From NCBI GenBank assembly GCA_964596135.1, contig CAZQTF010000045.1:1-20523 (forward strand): a DNA stretch of 20,523 nt. Direction: 5' to 3'. The notes beneath the pieces are model-generated. The model was not told the origin of the DNA, searched no databases, and was given only the letters and a program-made list of their open reading frames with translations. Each line of letters starts with the position of its first letter. Position 1 is the stretch's first letter. Position numbers and translations under genes: made by a program. This DNA comes from JADJNW01 sp964596135 (lineage in GTDB: Bacteria; Bacteroidota; Bacteroidia; Chitinophagales; Saprospiraceae). Positions 6,665 through 16,011 of the stretch are shown in pieces.

Positions 6665-9600
6665 ATGAATATATCTAAACTTACGCAGGCTGTAAAAAGC
6701 CGGATTATCAAAACTATGAGTAGAGTACTTTTACCCTTTAGCCTCATCATTGGAGTGATTGCTTATGCGCTGACCGCTAAGGGCGGCAACGCCAATCTGG
6801 ACGATCCCTATAAACTGACCTACGTGCAGGCGGCGCAGCAGGATACGCTGCCACCGATCAAAGATCGTACGGGCGATTTTATCAATTCGGGTACCAAAAA
6901 TCCTTTCGACCTGAAGGATCCCAATGCCATTGAGCAAAATGTAGAATACGACCCTGTGACCGGGCGCTACATCATCACCGAAAAAATCGGCGATGATTAT
7001 TTTCGGATGCCTACTTACATGACCTTCGAGGAGTATATGGAGTACCGCCGCAAGCAGGACATGGACACTTACTTTAAGCAACTCAACGGCGTGAATGTCG
7101 GCGGCGCTACTAGTGCATTTGACCCCATTGCCAAAATTGATGTCAAGAACAGCTTGCTCGACCGACTCTTTGGCGGTACCACCGTGGACATCAAGCCGCA
7201 GGGCAATATTGACCTGACCTTCGGGCTGGATTATCAAAAAGTGGAAAACCCTATCCTGCCCATTCGTCAGCAAAGACAAGGTCCGCTCTTCGATTTTGAC
7301 ATGAACATCCAGATGAACGTGACCGGTAGCATTGGCGAAAAGCTCAATCTTTCGACCCGATACAATACAAATGCTACGTTCAACTTTGACAATCAGATCA
7401 AAATAGATTACAACAGTGATAATTTCAGTGAGGATGAAATCCTGAAAAAAATAGAAGCGGGTAATGTGAGCCTACCCCTGCGAGGATCGCTCATCCAGGG
7501 TGCGCAGAGCTTGTTTGGTCTGAAAACCGAGCTGCAATTCGGGCATTTGCGTCTCACAACGATTTTGTCGCAACAGAATTCGCAAAGGGAAAATCTGCAG
7601 ATTCAAGGCGGGAGCCAGTTGCAGGAATTTGAGGTAAAAGCCGATGAATACGACGAAAACCGCCACTTTTTCTTCTCGCATTACAACCGCAATACCTACG
7701 AGGAAGCGCTGTCGAATATGCCGCAAATCAAAACATTGTTCAAGATCGAAAACCTGGAGGTATGGATTACCAATAACCGCAACGAAGTGGACAATGTGCG
7801 CGACATCATTGCCTTTGCCGACTTGGGTGAGCCAAGCAATTTGGTCAGCCCGAATGTGATCACGCCTAATCCCGTTGCACCGCGCGATATCGCTGGTCGC
7901 CTCCTACCCGACAACCAGTCCAACAGCCTGTACCAAGATTTGTTGAACAACCCCGATACCCGCAGCATTGACCGCTCGGTAGGGGCTTTGCAGAACGAAT
8001 TTGGCTTGCAGCAGGCAAAAGATTTTGAGAAAGTGAGCGCGCGTAAGTTGCAGCCATCCGAATATACTTTTCACCCTGAATTGGGCTTTATCTCCTTGAA
8101 CATCAATGTACAACCTAATCAGGTAGTCGGGGTGGCGTTTCAGTATTCATACAACGGGCAGACTTATAAGGTCGGTGAATTGTCGCAAAATCAGGAAACT
8201 ACCAGCCCCGATACCTCGCTCAATGTACTGTTTGTAAAAATGCTGAAAAGCACAACGCAGCGCACCGACGTATCCACCTGGGATCTGATGATGAAAAACG
8301 TCTATTCCATTGGTGCGTTTCAGGTGAGCCAGCAGGATTTCCGCCTGGATGTTTTCTATGATGATCCCGGCAAAGGGCAGAAGCGTTTCATTCCCGAGAG
8401 CGACATCGCCGGCAAGCCGTTGCTCCGCGTTTTCAACCTCGATATTCTCAACACGCAGGGCGACCCCCAGCCGGATGGCATTTTTGACTTTGTGCCCGGC
8501 GTAACGATCAACCTGCGCAATGGTCGTATCATGTTTCCGGTACTGGAACCTTTCGGTACGGCGCTGGCAGCACAGATTGATAATCCGACCCTCCAACGGA
8601 AATATGTTTATCAGGAACTATATGATTCGACGCTATTCCTGGCAAGGGAATTCCCGGAAAAAAACCGTTTTGTGATCAAAGGCAGCTACAAGTCGAGTGT
8701 ATCGTCGGAAATTTCGCTGGGCGCTTTCAATATTCCGCCAGGATCGGTGCGCGTAAGCGCCGGCGGACAATTGTTGCAGGAAGGCGCCGATTATGAAGTG
8801 GATTACAACATCGGTCGGGTAAAAATTTTGAATGATGCCATTCTCAATTCAGGCGTGCCGATCAATGTTTCATTTGAAGATAATACCCTTTTTGGCTTCC
8901 AGACTAAGACAATGATTGGCTTGCGCGCTGATTATCAAGTAGATGAAAATTTTAATATTGGCGCTACGTTCCTAAAACTATTCGAACGCCCGTTTACACA
9001 AAAAGTGAACATCGGAGAAGATCCAATCAACAACAATATTTATGGATTGGACGTCAATCTGAGCCGGGAATCGAATTTCCTGACCAAAATGGTGGATGCC
9101 ATTCCTTTTATTGATACCAAAGAGACCTCCAAAATCACCTTCAGCGCAGAGGCGGCAGCCCTGCAGCCCGGGCATGCCCGTGCGATCAACCAAAGTGACA
9201 AAGAAAAGCAAGGCGTTGTCTATCTCGATGACTTTGAAGGCAGCGCCAGCAGCTTCGACCTGCGCCAGCCTGTCAACCAATGGTACCTATCGAGCGTTCC
9301 GCAGGGCAACATCCGGGATGAAACAGGCAAACGCCTATTCCCGGAGGCCGATTTGGTCAATGACATTCGCTCTGGCGCCAATCGCGCCCGGATCAATTGG
9401 TATCTGATAGACCAGAGCATTCGCAATAACTTCGACGCGCAGAATCCTTACACCAGCCTGGTGCCGCAGATTGAGGTTTTTCCGAATGTGCAGTTGCAGC
9501 CGACCGATCTGCCGAATATTCAGACAATGGACGTCACTTACTACCCAACCGAAAGAGGTCCCTACAACTTCGACTTACCCAATGGTTATTCGGGCATTTC

Positions 9601-12600
9601 GCAGGGTGTGAGTTTTTTGGGAGACTCGCTGGTGCTGCGCGATCCGCAGACACGCTGGGGCGGTATCATGCGGGCATTGCAAACCAACGATTTTCAAACG
9701 GCAAATATCGAATTTCTGGAATTCTGGATGCTAAGCCCATTTCTGGATGAAGAAAACCCCCTGAATCCTGCGCCCAACTACGAACAACGGGAAGGTAATT
9801 TATACATCAACCTGGGTAACATTTCCGAAGATATCTTGCGCGATTCGAGGAAGTTTTTTGAAAATGGCTTGCCCGCTCCGACCAATCCTGACCGCAGAGT
9901 GGACGAAACGATCTGGTCGAGAATACCGATCGGACAGCAGATTACGCGTGCATTCGATAACGACCCCGAAGCCCGCCGACTGCAGGACGTAGGGCTGGAT
10001 GGATTGGATAATGATACCGAGCGCGCCAAATTTAGCGATTACCTTGCTGCCATCAGTGTCGCCAACCCGAATGCAGGTGCAAAAGTCGCTCAGGACCCCG
10101 CGAACGATGATTACCGCTACTACCGCGACGAAAGTTTTACCTCAGAAGATGGCGTGCTGCGCCGCTACCGCGATTTCAATAATCCTCAGGGCAATTCCCG
10201 ATCCAATGACGGAGGGCAATTTGTATCTTCTGCTACCAATATTCCTGATGCCGAAGACCTCGATCGGGATAACACATTGAACGAAACCGAATCTTATTTC
10301 CAATACAAAATTCCATTGAAAGCAGACCCTGCCAATCCGCGTGAGATTGACAGGAACAGTACTCCTTTTATCACAGACCGTCGCGTAAGCGAAGACGGGC
10401 GTCGCGTGTGGTATCGCTTCCGCATTCCTCTAAATACGTCGAATCGCGAAGCGATCGGCGGTATTCGCGACTTCCGCTCCATTCGCTTCATGCGTATGTA
10501 CATGACCGGCTTTCGCACACAGACGACACTGCGCTTTGCTACGCTCGAACTCGTGCGCAACCAATGGCGGCGCTATCTTCAGGATTTGTCGGAGATCGGC
10601 ACCGGTATTGACGATTGTGAAACACCTGCCGAGTTTGACGTGGATGCCGTCAACATTGAAGAAAATAGCGGTCGCCAGCCCTTCAATTATGTGCTTCCCG
10701 AAGGCATTCAGCGCGAGCAGTCGCTGGGAGTATTCAATGCCTTGCAGAATGAACAATCGGTTTCGATGGTGGTGCGCGGCTTATGCGATGGCGAAGACAA
10801 GGCGATTTTCAAAAACATTGATTTCGACATGCGCGTGTACGATCGCCTGCGCATGTTTGTGCACGCTGAAGCAATTGACAATCAAAGGATTAAAGATGGA
10901 GAACTAAGTATTTTTATCCGCCTGGGTAGCGATATTAAGAATAACTACTACGAATACGAAATTCCGCTCACGATGTCGAAGGTGGAAGGCTTGAATTCCA
11001 ATCCAAATTCGACCCAGTATAAGCTGGAAGTGTGGCGCCCGGAAAATGATTTCGACATTCCGTTTGACCTATTGCGCGACATCAAGCAACGGCGCAATAA
11101 TGAAAATTTTCCGTTGACGCAGGTATTTGAAGTAGAATTGGATACAACAAACTCCGGCATGCCGCACTTTGTCAGGGTGAAAGGAAATCCGAACATTGGC
11201 TATGTGCGCATTGCCATGATTGGTGTACGCAACCGCCTCAACTACGACGGCGCTGCCTACAACGCGGAAGTCTGGGCAAATGAAATGCGCTTGGTGGGCC
11301 TGGATGAACGCGGCGGCGTGGCAGCAATCGCCCGTGTGGATATGCAACTGGCTGATTTTGGTAACCTGACCCTTGCCGGAAATTACAGCAGTATCGGCTT
11401 TGGCGCCCTCGACCAGAAGGTGCAGCAACGCAGCCGCAATGAACTGTTTGGTTACGACCTTGCCGGTAATTTCGAGCTGGGTAAATTTTTCCCGGAGCAA
11501 TGGGGCATTCGCCTGCCGTTTTTTGGTCAAATTTCCAATCAAACCAAGTCGCCGGAGTTCGATCCTTACGATCTGGATATTCCATTGAAACAAAAACTCG
11601 ATAATGCAGAACCGGAAGAGCGGGATTCCATCCGTATTCTGGCGCAGGATGTGACCACGATCAAAAGTTTTAACTTCACCAACGTCCGCAAAGAACGAAC
11701 CGCCAGCAGCAACAGCAGCGGCGAACCGAGCAAGCCCAAACCCTGGGACATCGAAAACTTCAGCGTTTCTTACGGCTATACCGAAACCAACCGACGCGAT
11801 CCGATCATCGAATTTGATGAACAAAAACGCTACACCGGCGGTCTGGATTACGGCTTTAGCCGCAACGTCAAATACATTGAGCCGTTTAAAAAACTGATCA
11901 AAAACGATAAATATCTCAAGCTACTGTCAGAATTTAATTTTAATCCGCTACCTAACTCATTCAATTTCAGCACCGTATTAGATCGGCGCTTCGACCGCAC
12001 GCGTTATCGCTTCACCGGCTTGGAAGACAAATTCAATACGTTTTTCAACAAGCGTTTCACCTGGGATCGCAACTACGGATTGCAGTGGGATTTTACCAAG
12101 TCGCTGAAATTCAGCTTCAATGCAGTTGCCAATGCTGTAATTGATGAGCCCGACGAATTCTGGATGCTGGAAAACGTGGCGCCGAGCGAGATCAAGCAAT
12201 TCCGTCGCGACAGTATTTTAAACAATATCAGAAACCTGGGGCGCAATAAAAATTATCGCCACAACCTGACGCTGAGTTACCAGTTGCCCATTCGTTACCT
12301 GCCTTTTATGGATTGGGTACAGGCAAGAGCCAGCTATCAGGCAGATTATGGCTGGACGGCAGCCGCGCTAAACGTGGATAGCCTCGGCAATGTGATTCAG
12401 AATAATCAGAATCGGCAGTTTTCATTGGATTTGAATTTTGCCAATCTGTATAATAAAATCAATTATCTCAAAAAAATTGACCGCCCCGCGCCGGCTCCTG
12501 CCACTCGGGCTCAACCCACACCTCCCCGACAGCAACCACAACAGGAGGAAGGGCAGCAAGAAAGCAGCAAGAAAAAACAACGCCCCGAAGGCGAACCAAG

Positions 12601-14080
12601 CACACTCGAAAAAGTGCTCATCCGTCCGCTATTATTACTGAGAAGCGCGAGGTTTAACTACACCGAAAAACTGGGTACGATTATCCCCGGCTTCACTCCG
12701 CAGGCAGAATTAATGGGGATGGGACCTGGCTTCGACGCTCCGGGCTGGGATTTTGTTGCCGGCTTACAGCCGAATATTCGCAACCTTGGCGAAAATGAGT
12801 ATCGCACCAGCAAGGATTGGCTTTACCAGAATCGAAGATTCATTTCCGGCAGCGTTTTTCTCAACCAGCAAGTGGTGCAGCAATATTCACAGAATATTGA
12901 CGCGCGGGCGACACTGGAACCTTTCCGCGACTTTCGGATTGAAGTGGAAGCCACCAAAGTGTTTCAGGAAACGCATTCCGAATATTTCAAAATACTGGAA
13001 AGCGGCGCCGATTATGAACACGCCATTCCGCAGGATATTGGTTCAATGACAATTTCCTATCTGGCGCTCAACACTTTATTCAAAGATAGCCGAAACGATA
13101 TCATCGGCATGTTCCGTACCTTCGAGAGCAACCGCGTGACGATTTCTCAACGTCTCGGAACAGGACAGCACATTGATCCCGATCTGGCAAATCAGGGCTA
13201 CACCAATGGCTATGGGCGCACGCAGCAAGACGTACTATTGCCAGCGTTCCTTGCCGCATACACCGACCAGGATCCGACCGGCGTAGAACTGGATGTTTTC
13301 GAAACCCAACCTTCGCCCAACTGGCGTGTTACTTACAATGGCTTGTCGCGCATTCCATTATTCCAAAATATTTTCCAGAATTTCAGCCTGACACATGGGT
13401 ACAAATCTACCCTGACCGTCAATCGCTTCAACACGGGTTTGGATTACCTCCGTACCCGTGATATGGGGGGCATCAATGAACTAAACGGCAATTTTTATCC
13501 TCGCCTGGAAATCCCGGAAATTGCTATTCAGGAAGGGTTCCAGCCGCTACTTGCCATTAGTGCGACGTTGAAAAACGGCATGTCATTTAATTTCGACTAC
13601 AAAAAGTCGCGCACGCTGGCGATGAGTTTTGTGAGTAATCAATTGAGCGAAACCCGCATAGAAGAAGCGGTCTTTGGTTTTGGCTATCTCTTGCAAAATG
13701 TAAATATCGGTTTTTTAACCGGCAACAAAAATAAGAATCGTCGGAGCCGGAGCAATCAGCCACCACAAACACCTCAAAATCAGCGTACTGGCACGCCGCG
13801 AGCCGGAAGTGGTCAGTTGCAGGATAACGATCTCGATATCCAATTTAATTTTTCGCTGCGCGACGATGTGACGTTTAACCATTTGCTCGACCAGGGTATT
13901 ATTGAACCAACGCGAGGCAACTACGCCCTGAGCTTTTCGCCGTCTGCCGAGTACAAAATCAACCGTCGTCTGTCGCTGCGCTTGTTCTTTGACTACCGCC
14001 GGAACGTGCCCAAGACTTCGGCTGGTTTCCCGCGCACCGACGCTGCGGGCGGTGTTGTGGTGAGGTTCCAATTGCAGTAG
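6665..14080 (+). CDS. sprA: T9SS outer-membrane translocon SprA (Sov)
   Basis: SprA forms the very large outer-membrane barrel through which T9SS cargo crosses. The 2471-residue length is typical. A positively charged N-terminus and hydrophobic stretch (about 20-38) act as signal peptide; an in-frame ATG at 6716 (residue 18) is an alternative start. Family landmarks include YLDDFEG (853-859), acidic loops DVGLDGLDND (1108-1117) and NIPDAEDLDRDNTLNE (1192-1207), VNIEEN (1329-1334) followed by YVLPEGIQRE, and a strand-rich C-terminus ending FQLQ, aromatic at the antepenultimate position. Only two cysteines occur, C1318 and C1374. Two low-complexity loops interrupt the barrel half: Pro/Gln/Lys-rich 1940-1983 and Asn/Arg/Pro-rich about 2353-2390. 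I found no exact TAnnTTTG box upstream. Cotranscription with ruvA is possible. Confidence 0.96.
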   Translation: MNISKLTQAVKSRIIKTMSRVLLPFSLIIGVIAYALTAKGGNANLDDPYKLTYVQAAQQDTLPPIKDRTGDFINSGTKNPFDLKDPNAIEQNVEYDPVTGRYIITEKIGDDYFRMPTYMTFEEYMEYRRKQDMDTYFKQLNGVNVGGATSAFDPIAKIDVKNSLLDRLFGGTTVDIKPQGNIDLTFGLDYQKVENPILPIRQQRQGPLFDFDMNIQMNVTGSIGEKLNLSTRYNTNATFNFDNQIKIDYNSDNFSEDEILKKIEAGNVSLPLRGSLIQGAQSLFGLKTELQFGHLRLTTILSQQNSQRENLQIQGGSQLQEFEVKADEYDENRHFFFSHYNRNTYEEALSNMPQIKTLFKIENLEVWITNNRNEVDNVRDIIAFADLGEPSNLVSPNVITPNPVAPRDIAGRLLPDNQSNSLYQDLLNNPDTRSIDRSVGALQNEFGLQQAKDFEKVSARKLQPSEYTFHPELGFISLNINVQPNQVVGVAFQYSYNGQTYKVGELSQNQETTSPDTSLNVLFVKMLKSTTQRTDVSTWDLMMKNVYSIGAFQVSQQDFRLDVFYDDPGKGQKRFIPESDIAGKPLLRVFNLDILNTQGDPQPDGIFDFVPGVTINLRNGRIMFPVLEPFGTALAAQIDNPTLQRKYVYQELYDSTLFLAREFPEKNRFVIKGSYKSSVSSEISLGAFNIPPGSVRVSAGGQLLQEGADYEVDYNIGRVKILNDAILNSGVPINVSFEDNTLFGFQTKTMIGLRADYQVDENFNIGATFLKLFERPFTQKVNIGEDPINNNIYGLDVNLSRESNFLTKMVDAIPFIDTKETSKITFSAEAAALQPGHARAINQSDKEKQGVVYLDDFEGSASSFDLRQPVNQWYLSSVPQGNIRDETGKRLFPEADLVNDIRSGANRARINWYLIDQSIRNNFDAQNPYTSLVPQIEVFPNVQLQPTDLPNIQTMDVTYYPTERGPYNFDLPNGYSGISQGVSFLGDSLVLRDPQTRWGGIMRALQTNDFQTANIEFLEFWMLSPFLDEENPLNPAPNYEQREGNLYINLGNISEDILRDSRKFFENGLPAPTNPDRRVDETIWSRIPIGQQITRAFDNDPEARRLQDVGLDGLDNDTERAKFSDYLAAISVANPNAGAKVAQDPANDDYRYYRDESFTSEDGVLRRYRDFNNPQGNSRSNDGGQFVSSATNIPDAEDLDRDNTLNETESYFQYKIPLKADPANPREIDRNSTPFITDRRVSEDGRRVWYRFRIPLNTSNREAIGGIRDFRSIRFMRMYMTGFRTQTTLRFATLELVRNQWRRYLQDLSEIGTGIDDCETPAEFDVDAVNIEENSGRQPFNYVLPEGIQREQSLGVFNALQNEQSVSMVVRGLCDGEDKAIFKNIDFDMRVYDRLRMFVHAEAIDNQRIKDGELSIFIRLGSDIKNNYYEYEIPLTMSKVEGLNSNPNSTQYKLEVWRPENDFDIPFDLLRDIKQRRNNENFPLTQVFEVELDTTNSGMPHFVRVKGNPNIGYVRIAMIGVRNRLNYDGAAYNAEVWANEMRLVGLDERGGVAAIARVDMQLADFGNLTLAGNYSSIGFGALDQKVQQRSRNELFGYDLAGNFELGKFFPEQWGIRLPFFGQISNQTKSPEFDPYDLDIPLKQKLDNAEPEERDSIRILAQDVTTIKSFNFTNVRKERTASSNSSGEPSKPKPWDIENFSVSYGYTETNRRDPIIEFDEQKRYTGGLDYGFSRNVKYIEPFKKLIKNDKYLKLLSEFNFNPLPNSFNFSTVLDRRFDRTRYRFTGLEDKFNTFFNKRFTWDRNYGLQWDFTKSLKFSFNAVANAVIDEPDEFWMLENVAPSEIKQFRRDSILNNIRNLGRNKNYRHNLTLSYQLPIRYLPFMDWVQARASYQADYGWTAAALNVDSLGNVIQNNQNRQFSLDLNFANLYNKINYLKKIDRPAPAPATRAQPTPPRQQPQQEEGQQESSKKKQRPEGEPSTLEKVLIRPLLLLRSARFNYTEKLGTIIPGFTPQAELMGMGPGFDAPGWDFVAGLQPNIRNLGENEYRTSKDWLYQNRRFISGSVFLNQQVVQQYSQNIDARATLEPFRDFRIEVEATKVFQETHSEYFKILESGADYEHAIPQDIGSMTISYLALNTLFKDSRNDIIGMFRTFESNRVTISQRLGTGQHIDPDLANQGYTNGYGRTQQDVLLPAFLAAYTDQDPTGVELDVFETQPSPNWRVTYNGLSRIPLFQNIFQNFSLTHGYKSTLTVNRFNTGLDYLRTRDMGGINELNGNFYPRLEIPEIAIQEGFQPLLAISATLKNGMSFNFDYKKSRTLAMSFVSNQLSETRIEEAVFGFGYLLQNVNIGFLTGNKNKNRRSRSNQPPQTPQNQRTGTPRAGSGQLQDNDLDIQFNFSLRDDVTFNHLLDQGIIEPTRGNYALSFSPSAEYKINRRLSLRLFFDYRRNVPKTSAGFPRTDAAGGVVVRFQLQ

Positions 14081-14088
14081 TTGACGAA

Positions 14089-14141
14089 ATGAGAGGATGA
14101 TTGAATAGCCGGACTACCTGAGCATTCAATCATCCTCTCAT
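14089..14141 (+). terminator. Long perfect hairpin after sprA
   Basis: Arms 14089-14106 and 14124-14141 are perfect reverse complements over 18 bp with a 17-nt loop, beginning 8 nt after the sprA TAG. The downstream sequence is pyrimidine-rich (TCCTCCCCTTTT) but lacks a clean T-run. It probably protects or ends the sprA mRNA and separates it from the kinase gene, which has its own promoter. Confidence 0.7.
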
Positions 14142-14271
14142 CATTATCCTCCCCTTTTATATCAAAAAACAAGCCCTGTAAAACATTTCCAATTTCAGGA
14201 ACGTTGTTTGTTTGCAAAATTTAACAATTGATAATTCGTTATTGGAATGGACAATTACCTGAATTGCAGGC

Positions 14272-14288
14272 GTTAAATGTCTGTTAAA
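14272..14288 (+). promoter_or_regulatory. GTTAAA direct repeat, candidate OmpR-family operator
   Basis: GTTAAA at 14272-14277 and again at 14283-14288 are spaced exactly 11 bp, about one helical turn, as for dimers of OmpR/PhoB-type regulators. The repeat ends 26 nt before the -7 box at 14315, an activator-like position. RprY, encoded two genes on, is the natural candidate to bind it; that is inference. Confidence 0.45.
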
Positions 14289-14314
14289 GTACAACGGGGC
14301 GTTGCGTGAATCTC

Positions 14315-14322
14315 TAATTTTG
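14315..14322 (+). promoter_or_regulatory. -7 box for the sensor kinase gene
   Basis: TAATTTTG matches TAnnTTTG exactly and lies 51 nt before the kinase ATG. No good -33 TTG is visible at the usual distance, consistent with a promoter that depends on an activator. Confidence 0.5.
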
Positions 14323-14373
14323 TAAAAAGCACTGATTTCTACCTGAGATTTACCATTGCACAAAAAACTTTCG

Positions 14374-15894
14374 ATGAACAAAAAGGCAATCTGGCTGATT
14401 ATTGGTTTGATGAGCACTGCGGTCATAGGAGTGGTGTGGCTACAGATGAGCCTTATTTTCACTTCGATAAGGGTCAATGAAGATAAGTTTGAAAAAGACG
14501 TGTACGACGCCCTCAAAACCGTTGTACAACGCCTGGAGGATGAAGAAAAACGAGAATATTTCAGTCACTCCTGGAACGGTTTCTCTGCCACCTACTTCCA
14601 AAAACAAATCAGTGCCGCAGGTGCAGCGGGCGGGTTTTCCCAAATCGAATTGCAGATAGCCGGTCCTGCGGGCGGCGCAGAGCGACTGATAGACAAGCTA
14701 ATGGAAGACCTGAACAACCCCTGTGAATGTTCGGATTGTGTGGCAAGACGCGATCAGGCTTACCGGGCGCTGAAGGTCTATTACGACCAGGGGACGCACG
14801 TCATTCCGCTGGCGGAACGAATTGATCTGAAGCATCTGCAAATGACGCTCAAACAGGAATTGAGCAACCGAGGTATTGACATTGGCTACAATTTTGGCGT
14901 TTTTTCTAAAAAAACAAACAGTTTTGTCATACTCGATGGTCATTATATGGTAGAAGACGCCCAGCCAACAGAGATACTGCCGGGCTACAAAAACATTTAC
15001 AATTCACGCTTTCGGGCAAATCTGTTCCCGGAGGAAACCCCTTCGCCCGGCTTACTGATGGTGCATTTTCCCAATAAAAACAACTATGTTTGGCGCTCCG
15101 CCTGGATGAATTTTCTCGGTACACTGCTTTTTACCACCATCATTTTGCTTTGCTTTGGCTATACCATCAACGTCATTTTCCGGCAGAAGAAACTGTCGGA
15201 GATGAAAAATGACTTTATCAATAACATGACGCACGAGTTCAAAACGCCCATCGCAACTATCTCGCTGGCAGCAGACTCCATCACCAGCCCGATGATTGCC
15301 AGCCAGGAAGAAAAAGTGCGGCGGTTTGCCAACATAATAAAACAGGAAAATATTCGTATGAATAATCAGGTGGAGAAAGTATTGCAAATGGCGGTGATTG
15401 AGAAAAAAGATTTCTCCCTCAAGCTATCGGAAGTCAATCTCCACGAAGTCATTGGGCACGCCATTGAAAATATTGGGCTGCAAGTGGAAAAACGCGCCGG
15501 CTCTGCAAAAGCAGTGCTGGAAGCAACCAACCCGATTGTAGAAGGCGACATGACTCATATTTCCAATATCATCAATAATCTTTTGGACAATGCCAACAAA
15601 TATTCCCCCGAAAACCCTGATATCACCGTGTACACTCGTAACGTTTCGGGCGGCGTGGAAGTAACCGTAGCAGATAAAGGAATGGGGATGAGCAAAGAAG
15701 CCCGAAAGCACATTTTCGACAAATTTTATCGGGTGCACACCGGTGATTTGCATGATGTAAAAGGCTTCGGCTTGGGTTTGAGCTACGTGAAAGCCATGAT
15801 GACCGCTCACAAAGGCAACATTGATGTAAGAAGCGAATTGGGCAAGGGCAGTAGTTTTACACTGTTTTTCCCGTTTAAAATAGAAAACAGGTGA
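14374..15894 (+). CDS. rprX: Membrane sensor histidine kinase, RprX-like
   Basis: Sensor of a two-component system, 506 residues from ATG 14374; a TTG six codons earlier (14356) is less likely. TM1 spans about 5-30 and TM2 about 246-269, enclosing an extracytoplasmic domain of about 215 residues with an unusual CxCxxC cluster (C117, C119, C122). The cytoplasmic part has no visible PAS or HAMP domain. The HisKA box NNMTHEFKTPIA (283-294) has phospho-acceptor H287. The ATPase domain has the N box NIINNLLDNANKYS (398-411), G1 DKGMGM (434-439), the F box region FDKFYR (448-453) and G2 GFGLGLS (464-470). Length, architecture and the RprY partner 117 bp downstream support RprX, but the stimulus is unknown. 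The neighbouring sprA is only a positional hint of a secretion link. Confidence 0.85.
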   Translation: MNKKAIWLIIGLMSTAVIGVVWLQMSLIFTSIRVNEDKFEKDVYDALKTVVQRLEDEEKREYFSHSWNGFSATYFQKQISAAGAAGGFSQIELQIAGPAGGAERLIDKLMEDLNNPCECSDCVARRDQAYRALKVYYDQGTHVIPLAERIDLKHLQMTLKQELSNRGIDIGYNFGVFSKKTNSFVILDGHYMVEDAQPTEILPGYKNIYNSRFRANLFPEETPSPGLLMVHFPNKNNYVWRSAWMNFLGTLLFTTIILLCFGYTINVIFRQKKLSEMKNDFINNMTHEFKTPIATISLAADSITSPMIASQEEKVRRFANIIKQENIRMNNQVEKVLQMAVIEKKDFSLKLSEVNLHEVIGHAIENIGLQVEKRAGSAKAVLEATNPIVEGDMTHISNIINNLLDNANKYSPENPDITVYTRNVSGGVEVTVADKGMGMSKEARKHIFDKFYRVHTGDLHDVKGFGLGLSYVKAMMTAHKGNIDVRSELGKGSSFTLFFPFKIENR

Positions 15895-15911
15895 TTGGTA
15901 TTTTGCGATTT

Positions 15912-15942
15912 GTTCTTGGTTCTTTGTTCTTGGCTACAAGAA
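15912..15942 (+). repeat. Heptamer tandem repeat and hairpin in the kinase-regulator gap
   Basis: Three near-identical heptamers occur in a row: GTTCTTG, GTTCTTT, GTTCTTG (15912-15932). The last overlaps a hairpin TTCTTG-GCTA-CAAGAA (15927-15942). The edges of the intergenic gap also carry an inverted GGTGATT / AATCACC pair (15890-15896 and 15991-15997). It may be a decayed dispersed repeat or an mRNA-stability element. Confidence 0.45.
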
Positions 15943-16011
15943 ACCTTCTCGCTGTAAATGTTTCACAAACAACAACCAATAACCAAAGCTAATCACCCAA
16001 AAAAGAACAAG

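Noticed and set aside
11069..11824. 251-codon open frame antisense to sprA
   Set aside because: It lies wholly inside sprA, has no recognisable motif and mirrors the sense codon pattern.
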